Source of the DNA: Bombardia bombarda
Lineage: Eukaryota; Ascomycota; Sordariomycetes; Sordariales; Lasiosphaeriaceae
Assembly (NCBI GenBank): GCA_030512295.1
Contig: JAULSR010000001.1
Location: 1,240,001-1,304,000 of the forward strand
Length of the DNA: 64,000 bases
Reading direction: 5' to 3'
Shown here: piece by piece, positions 1 to 12,165 of the stretch
How positions within the stretch are numbered: position 1 is the stretch's first letter
Layout: each line of letters begins with the position of its first letter
The notes under the pieces: model-generated
What the model saw: only the letters and a program-made list of their open reading frames with translations
What the model was told of the DNA's origin: nothing
The model's database searches: none
Position numbers and translations under genes: made by a program

Positions 1-134
1 AAACTTCGATGACGGTCACGACCACAGAGGCCAAACACTGGCAGGCACACCGTGACGTGTCCAGTCCATGTAATATTGATCAAACAGCGAAAGAAATGAC
101 ACACATTGAGAAAGTCGAGCAAGAAAAGACTTAC

Positions 135-256
135 GAATTGGTTTTTGTGTCCTCGTCCATCTTAATCGGGGCAAACTCTGCGGCAACAAGCCCTTCCCCG
201 TCGAGCTTGACAGAATCGAGAACAGCGACCTCCATCTTGATGGAAGTACTCGTCAT
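135..256 (-). CDS. 5' exon of an unidentified gene running off the left edge
   Basis: On the minus strand an ATG at 256 opens a 40-codon acidic reading frame beginning MTSTSIKMEVAVLDSVKLDG. It ends at a consensus donor, GTAAGT, at 134. No acceptor that keeps the frame open is visible between 133 and the window edge, so the first intron continues outside. I do not recognise the family from this short N-terminus, which has no signal peptide, membrane segment or domain. A plus-strand ORF overlaps this stretch, but the consensus splice donor favours the minus-strand reading. An in-frame Met eight codons in is an alternative start. Confidence 0.45.
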
Positions 257-3200
257 CGGAGAGTTTTAAATAAAGTCTGTCAGACCAAGAGGGTTATGGT
301 TGCGGTGGTGGTAGGCGACTATAAAATGTTTGTCAGAGCTGTGTTGTGTGTTGTGTGGAGTTTGAGAGTCGGAAGTGGAAGTGGAAATCTGAATAAAGAC
401 AAACGACGAGACAGGAAGTGGCTGCGAAAACTTGAAGGCTGGGCTGTGCTGAGCTTATTTGACATTGACGTACTGTTGCTCTTGGCAGATTATTGTTACC
501 GCAGCTCCCTTTCGTCCCAAACCTCCCAACTCTCGATGGTATGAGATTGAAGTCACAGCCAATTGGCAGAAGCAAGTATGACTGCTACAGGACGAGTACC
601 TAGACGTGAAGTCGGTTTAGTAAGTGTAAGTTGAGTAAGGTAAGCTGTGTGGAAGACTTGAGAAACTCTCTCCGTCTCTCTCTGTTCCGCGACTTGGCGT
701 CATTTTACACGGAAGACAGGTGGAATATGACTCGATATGGGATGGAAGGTATAAAGGAAGAGTTAAAGAGGCGCAGCAAGGTGAAGAGATGGTATGTACG
801 TAATCTGGATAAGTGAAGTAGGTATTTACCTTATGAGGAATCCGATTACCTAACAACTGAAAGAGCGCGCCAACTCAAGCAGGATGATGGAAGTGGAAAG
901 AAATGATGGATATCTGTTCTCAGCTGGGGGCCAAAACAACATGAAGACGCGTTGTCAGGCTAAACCGGATGGTTTGAAGGGCGAGTTTCGACAAGACAGT
1001 CACGTTTCGGGACGATAAGCCGCCAAGTCAGAAGATACGGTAGTAGTAGTGTGTGTTGTGTAGTTGGTAACCGGAGCGGGTTCCAAAGAGAAGTACCAGT
1101 ATCTAGGTGTTGGTAACAGGAGAGAGGCAAGAAGGCAAACAGAGAGAGCCACTAGTATCCCGTCTTCACAGACGCGTGTGGGTCGAAATAACACAAACAC
1201 ACACACACAGAAGTTGAGCCGAATCCAGCGATGTCGCAAATTGCTCTGGAACCAAGTTTCACGGTCAGTTGTGGACAATGAGCGCGACTTGGCTTGTGTG
1301 AGAAACACCAAAAGAGATGAGAGAAATGTGATGGGTATAGTAAAATTGATGCAAAGAGGAAAAAAGATGTGTGTGGTGTGGGTGGGAGACGAGACGAGCG
1401 AGCGGAACTTGGTCCTGGCTGGCGCTGGCGCTGGCGCTGGCGCAAAGTGGGCAATTAATTGAATGAGAATCCAAGGGAGACAAGGTTATCCGGCGGTAGC
1501 AAGATAGGTAGGGTAGTTGGGTAGTCTCGAGTCTGGGAATGGGAATGGATGGATGGATGGGAATGGGAATTGGGGACTGCGGATTGGGCGGTGGGCAAGA
1601 GGTGTCGGCGAAATAAAAAGGTACCTAGGTACAGCACCGGCCATAGCTCAATAGGATGACGGGATGATTCACCGCGAGACTGCCTTCAGCCAAAATTGCA
1701 CCAGTTGCGAGATCCCCATGGGCTGGAGCTAATAAGCGAGGGTAACTTTGATCGCTCTTTTTTTTTCTCTTGCCAAGTGCCAGTTTTCCCTATTATGGAC
1801 GACTCGAAACTGCTTCAAGCAGCAAAACACCTTCTCTGCCATCCATCACAGGATATAAGTAGGACTTAACCAAGCAGACAATAATAACGCATGATGTGTC
1901 GCGATGTTCTCTTGGCTATAAGCTACCTACGTGCCCTGGGGTACTTATTTACTTGCTCTTGTTGTCATGGTTCGGACTATTATTTGGCCCGAAATTGAGT
2001 CAGTCTTGTGGTTGTACTGCATTTTGGGTTGCGAGTAGAAATCAGGTGGAAACTTCCTAGATAGGTGGCTAGGTGCGAAGGTAATAATAATAGGGCAATC
2101 TTCGTACACAGTATTCGTGGAAGGAAAGCGACATGTTGGCTAAGAATTAGTAATGATAGGGGCTAGCTCGTTGCTCCTGCTGGTGACCCCGTTGTCGTCA
2201 GTTGCAGGACTGTCCGAATTTTTTTAGTTCGCTGTATTCCCCGGTCGGGGGTGTGATTTTCGCCTCTTGTTTGCCAACAACTCTATCCAAAGTGTGGGTA
2301 CTGACTCACTTCAAGTTCCCTCTATTTGCTCTCATCTGTCCTGTTATTATGGGATACCTCACCACATGGTACTACCAATTGCGTTTGGGAACTAATGGAA
2401 GGGAAATAAGGCAGCAGCATGGCTGTGGCTGCTTCCACTCTTGGTTTCCTTTTAGCACTATCATTCATCATCATCTGTCTCATTAGTGTCAGTAACCCGT
2501 ATTTAGGCAAGAGTGCTTTTTGGGGGGCCTGCGCAATCAACCAAGCGTTTTCCAGCAATCTGAAACATAGCAATCTGTTGCATCAAGGTGATGCAACTCA
2601 TCACGCTACTGTGCTACACAACCTGAACCCAGGTAGTAGTAGTACCTTAGCCTCGTAGCTTGCCCGGCGACAGTCGACCGACGCCATCCTCTCTCACCGT
2701 CGGGTTTATTAGGAACAAGTCTCACTTTCCATTATTTCTCAGATTTCCCTTTCTCGTTTGTTCTGCTTAGAAAATAGTGCCCTTGCCGGGCCTCAGTGGA
2801 AGGAAAAGCTCCACCATTGGCCAATAGCCAGGGCACTGAGCGACAGAGAGTAAGCGGCCAAGCGGCAACTGATGCACTCGGTAAAGATAATCACCACTTC
2901 AGCCAACCATAAGTCCGGGTTTCGATTTGTTATCAGGAAATCTTGCCGGAAGAGCAGAGTGCATTGCATTTATTAGTCTAAGTAGTATGCCAACTTTAAC
3001 ACGCAACACGAAACCCAAACCACATTCACAGATGACATGTGGAGTTAATCTCGTGATAGACGACCCAGCCTAAAAGCACTAAAAGCCGCCTGTGAAGATC
3101 GCCAGGCAGTTGATGGCCCCGTTTCGTGGAATACCCACGCATCAAACATTTATAATTCACCGACATGCAGCTAGGGCAGGCTAGCTCTTCAGATCGGCCA

Positions 3201-4582
3201 TATCTCTTCATTACCTGCTCAATTCAGTGATTCACTCTGCCCTTGCTCATAGATACATTAAAATACATTGATGCTACTTTTTACATTAATGCTGCTTTTT
3301 ATCCCTGGAAGAATTGACACCATTCCCCCTCCCCTCCCCCCCCCCCCCCCCGCAAAAAAAAAGGAAGCCACATTCTATCATGTGATATTTCCATTGTCGG
3401 ACAACCAGGGACAACACTCTATGGCACCGACAAATATAGACCAAAAAGTAATAGCATTCATTCCACAACCAGGCCAGATCTCGGTTAGTGTAAGGTACGT
3501 TTGACATTTGGATAGCATAGCTGCTAAGAGTATCGGTAGATTTAAGGACGTCTCTATCCTGTATGTGAGGATTAAAAAAGGAAATAACCGTGGCAGTTTC
3601 GTACAACCTCCCTTTTTGAGGCCACTCTTGCCTGCTCACCTGGGCAGCGTGTCCTACTAAAAGGTATTAATATGTCTGTTATCGTCAACTTGACCGCATG
3701 CATGCATGCATAATAAGTACCTCACACACACAATCTCTCTTGCTCATTCACCCTCTCACACATAACACAAAGCGCACGCACATGTATACACATATGGGTT
3801 AGCTCAAATGATTTGTATTATCTGACTAGAAAAATGTAACATTATGGGCTCCCTTCGCTTTTTCCTGTTTTTTGACGTGAACTTTTAACAACCCTCTTCA
3901 CCGGCCACACATTCAATGGCCAATCCCAGATGCACCACCACCACCAACCCACTAACAACGCCATTGGCAATACTCACCCAATAGTGTTAAGGACCCTCGA
4001 CCACTTTTTGTCCGTCCGCCCCCCACACAAAAGGACAAACACCAAGGAAAGGAGCATACCGCAAAGGAGCTTATCAACTCTCTCCGATCAAGAAAAAACA
4101 TACCAATTCTCTACTTCCCTAGTGCGACTGACTACTGCTGCCGTATAGCGCCGTCAAGATAAGAAACCAACCCAAATCTGCCGCCCGCCCGCCCATCCCA
4201 GCCGAGGGTTGCGGCGAGATGGAGCATCAAAATCTCGAACAAAGTCAATTCCCTATCACTATCAGCTGCCTCGCCACATGCAACATGAGCAGCACGCAGC
4301 TGACCGAAGCTGCCTTTCTCGTATCGTCTGTGAGACTCTAGTGTGTGTAATGGCAGAGTAATCAAGCATCAAGGCTGGCGCGTGCCCGCGCAGCGGCGGT
4401 GCGACGTGTGACAAAAAGTCCATACCTACGAATATGTCTATCTATTTGTCTCTCCACCAAACCACCCTTCAGCATTCATCTCAAAATCTGGCCAAACAAG
4501 ATAACAAGAACATACGGGTATTATATCACAACCTATCTAATCCAACAATCCAAACCCCATCCTCACATATCATTTTACATTT
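257..4582. other. long intergenic region, no gene seen
   Basis: About 4.3 kb without a convincing coding region on either strand; the open frames here are short, lack splice-compatible continuations and resemble no family I know. It would serve as the upstream region of the minus-strand gene at the left edge. It contains simple-sequence tracts: GGCGCT-like repeats near 1425-1443, a run of 16 C followed by A at 3336-3361, an alternating GCAT tract near 3698-3711 and CA-rich stretches around 3722-3790. A long CT-rich tract begins near 4600 and overlaps the end of the Sen54 gene. Confidence 0.6.
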
Positions 4583-6117
4583 TTATATCACTTTTTCTCT
4601 TGTTCTCCTCTCACCGCCGCCCCCTATTCCCCCTCCCCCTCTCCCCCCTTTCCCTCCCCTCCCTCTCCCCGCTCCACCTCCTCTCCCCCCTCCCCTCCTC
4701 CCACCCCTATAAACCTCAAATCTCCCATCAAACCTCCCAAACAGCTCCTCCTCGCCAAACGCGCCCTCGGCAAACCGCATGTAATTAATCACGCCGTGGT
4801 CCACCACCGCCACCAGCACATTCCTGTGGCCGTGCTTCAGGCGCGCGTACAGCCGGCCGGGGCCGGCCCACTCGGGGCGCGCAGGTGCGGCGGGCGTCGC
4901 GTCGAGCAGCGCGGCGATCTCCTCGAGCGACGGCACGGCCGTCTGCTGGGCATCGACAACTGCCAGAAAGAAGTCGGGCGGCGGCTGGCGCGTCTTTGAC
5001 CACTTTTGCGACGACTTCCAGACGTAGTAGTGGACTGCGAAGGGGTCGGCGGGCTGCCAGGGGCTGGAGGGGAGCGCGCTGGGCTTGTGGCGCGGGAGCA
5101 GGGCGAGTTGCCGGTAGATTGGGTTGTAGGAGCGGTAGAGGCCTGGTTGGAGGAGGGGGCCGTAGGGGTGGGGGGGGAGGGGGAGGTGAGTTGTGAGGGG
5201 GTGAGGAGGGAGGATAGCCAGTGCCAGAATGTGGTTGTTGATGTTGCTGTGGTTAGTGTTGTTGATGATGGCGGCTGTTTGTGGTTTGGAGGTGACCGGA
5301 GGACGTTGTAGCCCGCCCGCTTGAGGTTGGAGTAGACTTGGAATTTCTGGAGGCTGACCTTGCCGCGCTCGCCGTCGTTGCCGATGAGAAGCGAGTAGGC
5401 GGCCTGTACGCTCAGGGGGAAGCCCATCTCGTACTCGTCGACCTCGTCAGTGATGACTGGAGCAGCGTCGGACTCGGCCAGCAGATCATTGCCTTCCCCC
5501 TTGGCGGCGGGCGCTTCAGCGGAAAAGACCTCCTCCATCCCTCTCGTCGGCCACCATAGATCCAGTGAACCTCGCTCAAGTAGATATAACGCCTCCTCCG
5601 GCAGCAGCCAATCCTTCCCCCGTGCCGGCCTGTCCTTGGCCTGGCCTGTAATCGCCCGTCCGAGATTCTGGCTCGCGACCGAGCTGGATTCCACAACGAC
5701 AACCCTGTCGCGCACATGCGCATAGGGCTTCTTTTCCGTCTGTGACTGCTTCTGCTCCTCGTCCTCTTCTTCCTCGACATAGTCGGTCCACCAGTCGGGA
5801 AAATACCACGCGCGCGTCCAATTCTGCTGTGTGTGCACGCGCGTGTAGCTCAGCACCTCGGTCATGGCCTGGCGACTCTGCTCAAGCGCGTTGTCCTGGA
5901 GGCGCGTGCCATGCGCCTCGAAGTCCTTCTCGCCGCGGCGGATGGTCTGCGCCGAGATGTGCGTGCTCTTGCGGAACTGGCTCGTAAAGTTGCGGAAGTC
6001 CTGGGGCTGCTCCTCCAGGGCGTCGTCGGCCGTCATGCCCAGCTCGGCGCCGGGATCTGCCGATGCTGTTGCTGCTGCCGGCGCAGCGGTGGGGATGTCG
6101 TCATCGTCTAACGACAT
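4583..6117 (-). CDS. SEN54: tRNA-splicing endonuclease subunit Sen54 (frame break in a C run)
   Basis: Structural subunit of the heterotetrameric tRNA intron endonuclease (Sen2-Sen34-Sen15-Sen54), which cuts pre-tRNA introns. The start is the ATG at 6117 (MSLDDDD). The N-terminal Sen54 domain is recognisable from the stretch around RAWYFPDWWTDY through DWLLPEEALYLLERGSLDLWW at about residues 100-190. It is followed by LSVQAAYSLLIG and FQVYSNLKRAGYNVLRSPP at about 235-280. After a Ser/Thr/Pro linker the C-terminal fold (HYYVWKSSQKWSKTRQPPPDFFLAVVD) lies in a different frame. The switch fits one missing G in the run of 8 G at 5170-5177 (C on the coding strand); I see no GT-AG intron that would do it. 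With that base the product is about 511 residues. It ends in a Gly/Arg-rich tail encoded by a polypurine tract. Identity is firm; the indel is inferred. Confidence 0.85.
4600..4712. repeat. polypyrimidine/polypurine tract
   Basis: Plus strand is almost pure C/T with C runs for about 110 bases; the minus strand is therefore G/A-rich. It encodes the Arg/Gly-rich tail of the Sen54 protein (GGRRGGGRGGGAGRGRGG) and runs to its stop codon. Such mirror-symmetric purine tracts can form triplex or slipped structures and are prone to length errors in sequencing. Confidence 0.7.
5170..5177. other. homopolymer (8 G) at the Sen54 frame switch
   Basis: The upstream Sen54 frame and the downstream conserved frame differ by one base, and one extra base in this run makes both continuous. 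The same signature, one missing C on the coding strand, occurs in two other genes of this window (at 9339-9344 and 25319-25322). Confidence 0.6.
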
Positions 6118-8325
6118 TTTCTTCAAGATGGCGGGGGTTGGGATGTCTGCCCCTCGATTCTTCTTGGACTGATTTATGTTTGGAAGAATGTTTATTATCC
6201 AGGTGATCTGTTTGTTGTTGGGAGATGAATCGGACTGCCGGAACTTTCGGTCGAGTTAAGTTTTACAATGTTGTAAAAGTCTGTTGTCGCGGAAAGGAGT
6301 CAGTTGCATCAATGCATTGACGACAAAAAGCATCAAGCTTCCCATCCCCTGTCGAGAAGCTAAAGGTGGGGTGTATAACCCTACCCTTCCGGTTGAGACA
6401 TAAATACACTGACCCTGAAAATGACCTCTTAACACAGGAGAAGGGATGGAAAGGCGAAAGTCTCAGTACTCCGGAGACGGTTATTATTTGTAGGGTACTC
6501 TATTCTAATTTTCATCTACGGTTTGTGTCGCTAGGAGGTATACGTTATACCCACTCTCCCACTCTCCACTCTCGAGCCACTGGTCCAGTGTGCGTCTACC
6601 TCCAAGGTTCTCAGCCAAAGAATTGAGAGGTAAAATACCCTTGACAGCGGTGCACCATTGGTACCACTGTAGGGGGAAGCAAAGCTCACATATAGGCCAT
6701 ACAATAATAGGCGCTCTTCTGCCTCCGGAGGCCCCTGTCGGGGGCTTTCTCGCTAACGCTCGAAAAAGGGTCGTAAAATTTTTTTTTTCCATTGGTGCTT
6801 TACGAATGGGCGTTTTCGTTTGTTTATTTTTTGACTGATCCCCTCCGGGGGCTCCTAGAGGGCCTTTTCGCCTGCGGCGGGTAAAGAAATAGCAGTTACG
6901 ATAGACAAGAAATCCACAACGTTATCCAATGGCAGAGGGTTTTGGACGCCACCGGACGAACTAGCCAATGGCCGAAGGTTTCTTCATACACTTTTTTTCA
7001 CTGTAAATAAGCAAGCTTTATGCTTTGTTATTACGTTATAAACAACTTCCGCGCCAAGAACAACTGAAGCTTCGCTTCAATCAAGTCACAGATAATAATG
7101 TAGTTTGGTGGCGGGTTGTTATCTGACGAGGACGTGAGAGGAGATGCCGGCCAACCACTTCATAGGCTGCCTCCCATTCCTATATTGCGTATTCATTTGT
7201 CTAGGGATGGTGACAGTGGCGCAATCGTGGCTGGGCTGAAGTAGAGAGACCAACCGTACAGGATAGGTTCCTTTACCTCCTGTCCAATGTTACCCGCCAG
7301 CATCGCACCGCGTGGCAGTAATTATTTAGCAACTGGAAGACTAGTTTAGTAAGTTGCCTGCTTATCTGCATACGCTCCCAAACCGTCCAAAGTTCCTCAG
7401 ATTACTAGGTTGTCTCACCTAATCACGTTATTGAAACAAATATGGTCCCTTTCCCTTTCTTGCTCAGCGGTGAAATTGAAGCAGCGGTGTGGAAAACCAA
7501 GCACAGTGGCCTCTTTCAGAGGAGGTTCTGTTTGGGTAGGGATCCAGTTTACTGTGATATTGATTTTCTTCTGCCGAGGGAGAGAGACAGAGTCAAGGTT
7601 AGACTGCTGCACATATCCGTGTTTCTTACTACCAAGCAGTAAGCTTAAGACGCGTCGTACCTAGCTCAGAAGAGGGTGGCAAGGTGGGTTACAGGACAGG
7701 GCCAATATCAGTGCAGGGGCTCGTTGGTGGGAGGTGAGTGCTACCCAAACTCAGGATTCTTCGAGGACATGCCACTGCGTCACCAACAAGCGACGAAGGA
7801 AGAAGGGCAAGAAAGTACAAGGGACCTTTTATCTAGTATCTACCCGACCACGTTACTGCTTTCAGGAATCTTGGCTATTTTGCACGAATATTTCTAGGTA
7901 GTTTCAAAAGGACGGACCTACCATTGAGTTACTTCCAGATTGACTATTTTTGAGGACCCTGTAACTGCGAAGACAGCTGAACATTCCGTGCTTGGTGGGG
8001 CCCACGAGCACTTACGTAGGTAGCACCCATCGCCCCTCCCCGGGGACCATCCCAACCCCGCGCTCAGCCCCGATCACAGCTTGCCAATTACACCACTACC
8101 ACGCGTCCGAACCCAACAACTCACAAGTGCAAGATAAACCACAAGGCACCCGAACCCAGGCTTAACGCTTTCTCTCAGAGAAACCGCGCCGCGTCGCGAG
8201 GAACCTCACCGCCTTCTGCCCAGCACCCGACCGGCCACTCTTATTTTCATCAGCACAACAGGCACTCACAAAACCCGGAATCGAGTCGAACCCACTGCAC
8301 ATCGTCATCGTAACCGTTACCGATC
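6118..8325. other. intergenic region, divergent promoters of Sen54 and a WW gene
   Basis: No gene supported. The part from about 6360 to 7090 has an unusual composition: GC-rich palindromic clusters (CCTCCGGAGG near 6720, CCCCTCCGGGGG near 6840, CTCGCTAACGCTCG near 6749) set in AT-rich sequence, plus GAAGCTTCGCTTCAA near 7068. This texture resembles fungal mitochondrial intergenic DNA (see findings). From 8040 to 8325 the sequence is C-rich and looks like the 5' leader of the following gene. Confidence 0.5.
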
Positions 8326-9662
8326 ATGGCTGGCCCCGCATCGCCTGGGAGCGATGGGCCGACGTATGCGCCGCCCAACCTGCCGGCCGGATGGATCGCG
8401 CAGTGGGACGGCAGCAGCAAGGAGTACTACTTTGTCCAGCTGTCGACCGGCCTGTCACAGTGGGAGACGCCAACCGTTGCGGCCCCCGTCGGCGGCGGCA
8501 CCCCTGCGTCCCACACCGAGCACCCCTACGGCGTCCCCGGCGGTGGTGGTGCTAGGGGCGGTGGTGGCCAGATCATCACCCACCCCGACGGCTCCCAGAC
8601 GGTCAAGCATGCCGACGGCACCATGGAGCCGCTGATGCCACGTGAGGATGGCACACGAGGGGGGGTTGACGGCCCGACGGGGGATAGGGGTCTTGGGGTG
8701 AGTTTCTGATGTTTTTCATGTTGTTCATTCTGAATGTTCGAGCGCATTATACTGACTACTGGGTCGTCACATATGTAGTCTATGCTGGGCAATGCACTCA
8801 TGAGCAACCTGGGCGGCGGCGGCAGGCAGTCAAGTGGAGGAGGTGGCCTGGCTGGTCAGCTCATCAGCGGATTCACAGGAGGAGGAAGCAGTCACTCTGG
8901 CGGAAACAGCAGTGGAGGTATCGGAGGCAAGCTGGCTTCCCAACTGGCCTCGAACTTGTTCTCTGGAGGCAGCAGCAAGCCGTCGCAGTCCTCTGGAAAC
9001 TACCATGGCGGCCAATCGTCATCGTCTTCTGGCGGAGGCCTCGCCGGCTCCGTAATGGGCGGCGTTGCAAGCATGTTCGGGGGCAAGCCAGCGAACTCGG
9101 TACGTTGAATTCCCAAGACACAAAATCCTTCAGTCATCACTACAAACTGATAATTTGATCACTAGGGCCAAAACTTTGGCTACTCCAACTCCGGACAGCA
9201 GAGCGGGAGCTACACCGGCCAAGCGCCCCCAATATCCTACCAACCGCCATCCGCCCCCGGCACCAGCGCCAGCGCCAACTCATCTTATCACGCACCTCAG
9301 TCCCAGCAGCATCACACCGGCGGCGCCTCAACCTACCACCCCCCGCGCAGGCCTACACACCATCAGGCCAGCCCCAGCAGCAGCACTCTACGTACGGCGG
9401 CCAGCCCCAGCACTACGGCGGCCAGCAGCCGCAGCAGAGCCACGGCTCCGCATACGGCTCGCCTGTTCCCCAGCAAAGCTACGGGCAGCCCCAGCATCAG
9501 CAACCGTATGGCGGCGGAGGTCATCAGTATGGCGGCGCACCAAACTCTTATAACGCGCCTCCACAGCATGGGACTCCGCAGTACCCGCCACAGCCGTCGT
9601 ATGGCGGGGGTCACCAGGGGCAGCAGCAGCAACATCATGGTTATGGAGGCGGGCACTATTAA
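8326..9662 (+). CDS. WW-domain protein with Gly/Ser and Gln/Tyr-rich tail (frame break in a C run)
   Basis: Three exons: 8326-8697, 8779-9099 and 9166-9662, both introns phase 0 (donors GTGAGT and GTACGT; acceptors TAG). An N-terminal WW domain at about residues 18-50 (LPAGWIAQWD...SKEYYFVQLSTGLSQWETP) carries the two signature Trp and the central Tyr/Phe block; WW domains bind Pro-rich ligands. It is followed by a segment with ITHPDGSQTVKHADGTMEP, then a Gly/Ser-rich part with SMLGNALMSNLGG and a Gln/Gly/Tyr/His-rich, prion-like tail ending GYGGGHY. Exon 3 opens in frame (GQNFGYSNSGQQSG), but the coherent Gln/Gly/Tyr tail lies one base off. One extra C in the six-C run at 9339-9344 joins them, giving about 396 residues. 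No intron explains the shift. Function of this family is not known to me beyond the WW domain. Confidence 0.75.
9339..9344. other. homopolymer (6 C) at the WW-gene frame switch
   Basis: Upstream frame reads STYHPP and the downstream Gln/Gly/Tyr-rich frame resumes with AQAYTPSGQP; a seventh C here makes them continuous. This parallels the frame breaks in Sen54 and PMT2. Confidence 0.6.
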
Positions 9663-10378
9663 ATGCAGACGCAGGCATGGTGATATGATTTTAGGGGGAG
9701 TGGCTTTGTAGGATGAATGAAATCGAGGGGAGGGGCATATGCATGGTACATCAGAGGCAAGCGGGCCAGTATATTCGGCAATAGATATTAGGGACAAAGT
9801 GAGTAAAAGAATGGGAGATATATATCTGCGCAGGATGAAAGCGTCGAGATCGTAGCTTAGTGTGTTGTTCTTTGGGGGTGGGGTTTAAGCATATTTTCTT
9901 TTCTACGAGTACGTAGGTGGTAGACACAAGAGTTGGGACGGCGAATGGGGCTGAAGGAGAGCAAAAATGTGATGGGATGTCTATTTCGACGATTTTCATG
10001 CAATGTTTTCCGGGATAGGGGAGGGGGGAAGGGACAAGTGGCTGTTGATGTTTTCTATTCTCTGCCATACTGTTTGTTGATCATCGCCATGTTGATATGT
10101 TGCGTCGCAGCATCTCTTTGCTCTTTTGCTCTCTTGGTAGCCCTCTGAATGTCAAACTCAACCTTGCATATTAAATGGTGAATAAAGGTACACAACATAC
10201 GCCCCCTTTTATGTGTCTGGGTTGGGTATGGAATGGGTATAGTGGGGGCCATGGATAAACAGAACAGGCCCTCGTACAGTACGCGGATGCTAATAGTAAC
10301 TATAGTACATTCTATGTTTGTGAAACGCCGTCTTTCGTGGTATCTGACAGGAATACCATTTATATACAATATGATACA
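9663..10378. other. convergent intergenic region
   Basis: Shared 3' region between the WW gene and the minus-strand Pga1-like gene. It should hold both 3' UTRs; no coding or repeat structure seen. Confidence 0.6.
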
Positions 10379-11276
10379 TTATTGGACCTTTTTCTCTAAC
10401 AGTTGGTCATCGTCACTACTGCCCGCGGCGATGAGTGTCTGGATCCAAGCCAGCACCCGCCGGGAGAGGAACAAACTTGCGACAGCTACGACGACGATGT
10501 ATGCGATGGTGGGAAGCAGGGAGCGGGGCAGCACGTTGAGTAAAAAGGAGTCGAGGATGATGTCCACGTCCACGGGCGGGACGTTGGCCATCAGGGTCGC
10601 ATTGGTGGTGAAGTAGTCGGCGGCCGAGACGATCTGCAGAAAAAGGAGGGATGCTTCCTTCTCCTCGACACCAGCCATAACACTTTTCTCCGGCCGATGG
10701 ATTCGCGGCTTTTGGTCTCTGTCTTCCTCTGCTGTGGTGGGCTGGCGAGAGATGGAGTACTCCCACAGTGAGGTAATGAGCTCGGGCGTCGACCAGACAG
10801 TCTCTAACTCGTATGTATTTACGGTGAAGGATGTGGGCTGCTGTTGAGTTGGAGGGGTTTAGATGTTAAAAGGTGTGAGTGAGTGAGGGGGAAAAGCAAA
10901 AAAGAGACAGGAGGAAGCAAAACAACGATAATAAAATCACACGTACGGTGGCAGCCCAGCAGACTCGCACCTCGTAGCGCTGTCCCGGGGTGAGGTCGTC
11001 TAGTAGCAACCAGGTAGCTTTACCCCTCTCGTTTGGGAAGCGAGGCTTCGGTATGGCGGTGGGAAACTCGGCCTCGAGCCGGGTGCGCAACGACGAGGCA
11101 TTCTGGGAGGGCCTGAGGGTGTCAATGTGAAGATCCGAGAGCGTTGGGTGCACAAGGGGCACGTTGACGGTTTCGGGACCTAGGAATATAGTCTTTTCGA
11201 CATTGGCGAGGGCGGTTTGCATCCAGAGCCAGACGAGGGATAGGCCCAGGACAAGCCGCCGGAACGAGGTCGTCAT
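10379..11276 (-). CDS. probable Pga1, GPI mannosyltransferase II co-activator
   Basis: Two exons on the minus strand: 11276-10947 and 10840-10379, with a phase-0 intron (donor GTACGT, acceptor CAACAG). The start is the ATG at 11276, which directly precedes a signal peptide (RRLVLGLSLVWLWMQTALA). The longer open frame upstream has no ATG. The 263-residue product has an ER-lumenal part (KTIFLGPETVNVPLVHP at about 26; ATWLLLDDLTPGQRYEVRVCWAATQPTSF across the splice junction) and one membrane helix near the C-terminus (SLLPTIAYIVVVAVASLFLSR). This architecture and these motifs fit Pga1, the partner of Gpi18 that adds the second mannose to GPI anchors in the ER. The assignment rests on recalled family resemblance; a generic type I ER protein is the alternative. 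Confidence 0.6.
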
Positions 11277-12165
11277 CCCTTGAAAGAGTTCAAGACGCCA
11301 CTTGGGGTGTGCTATATGCTTATGGGTCACGTATGCCCCTCGCTGTAATTCACTGATTGTTTTTTCCTTCGACGGTAGCCTAGCTGAACAGTGGGCAGCC
11401 CACCGAATTTGGTGGATGAGATCAAAGATTCAGTTAAGCGTGGGTGGAAGGTGACGATGATGGAAGCGCGCAGGCACGAGACATCATTTTCCGACTTCCC
11501 TGGTGCAGCCCCACTACAAGGTTGCGCCAGCCACTGGCGACTGCCGCAAACCCCATGTTCCCCCACAAAACCCAGTTAATTAGCGTACATGAGGACCCGG
11601 GGGAAGCTACCTAGGCAGGTCCACCCGCAGCATAATCACATGCTTAGAGCTAGAACGCAGGCCAAGTAGTTAGGTTGCCCGCCCATTCCAGCAGGTGGGT
11701 GACGCAAGACCGAGGAACCAGGGCAGCGCCGCGCGCCTGAGCCTATAGCGCCGCTAACCGTGCTACCTTAAGGCACCTCTAATGCCGCCGAGAACCAAAG
11801 CCCCGGGCTGACCTGCGCTGCTTCTATCCAATCTGCCCTCTACCTATTAACCTCCTGGACGTCCGACTCCAACTCCGACAATAGAAAGCAGCACATCGCA
11901 ACCTAGCTGCAATAATCAGGCTGCCTACGAATACAATATGCCGCCATGCCTGAAAGTGTCGAAGACTTGAAGTTCCCGCGACCTGAACGAGCGGCAATCC
12001 GCCACTAACACACACACACGCCCCCCAACGTTATTTGGAGTCTTGGACCCGTGGACGGCCCCCCTTTTCCCACCTAGGTCGATGATTGCTCCAACGAATA
12101 CAAAGACGACGACGACGACGACGCCATTCCAACCTACCTAGTCCTCCAACCTTTTTTCTCTCGCC
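11277..12165. other. divergent promoter region
   Basis: Lies between the starts of the Pga1-like and ABC-transporter genes. A GAC repeat near 12105-12122 sits in the transporter leader. No gene or clear motif assigned. Confidence 0.6.

Noticed and set aside
1064..1462. 132-codon plus-strand ORF upstream of Sen54
   Set aside because: Repetitive, no domain, overlapped by comparable minus-strand frames; typical of GC-rich noise.
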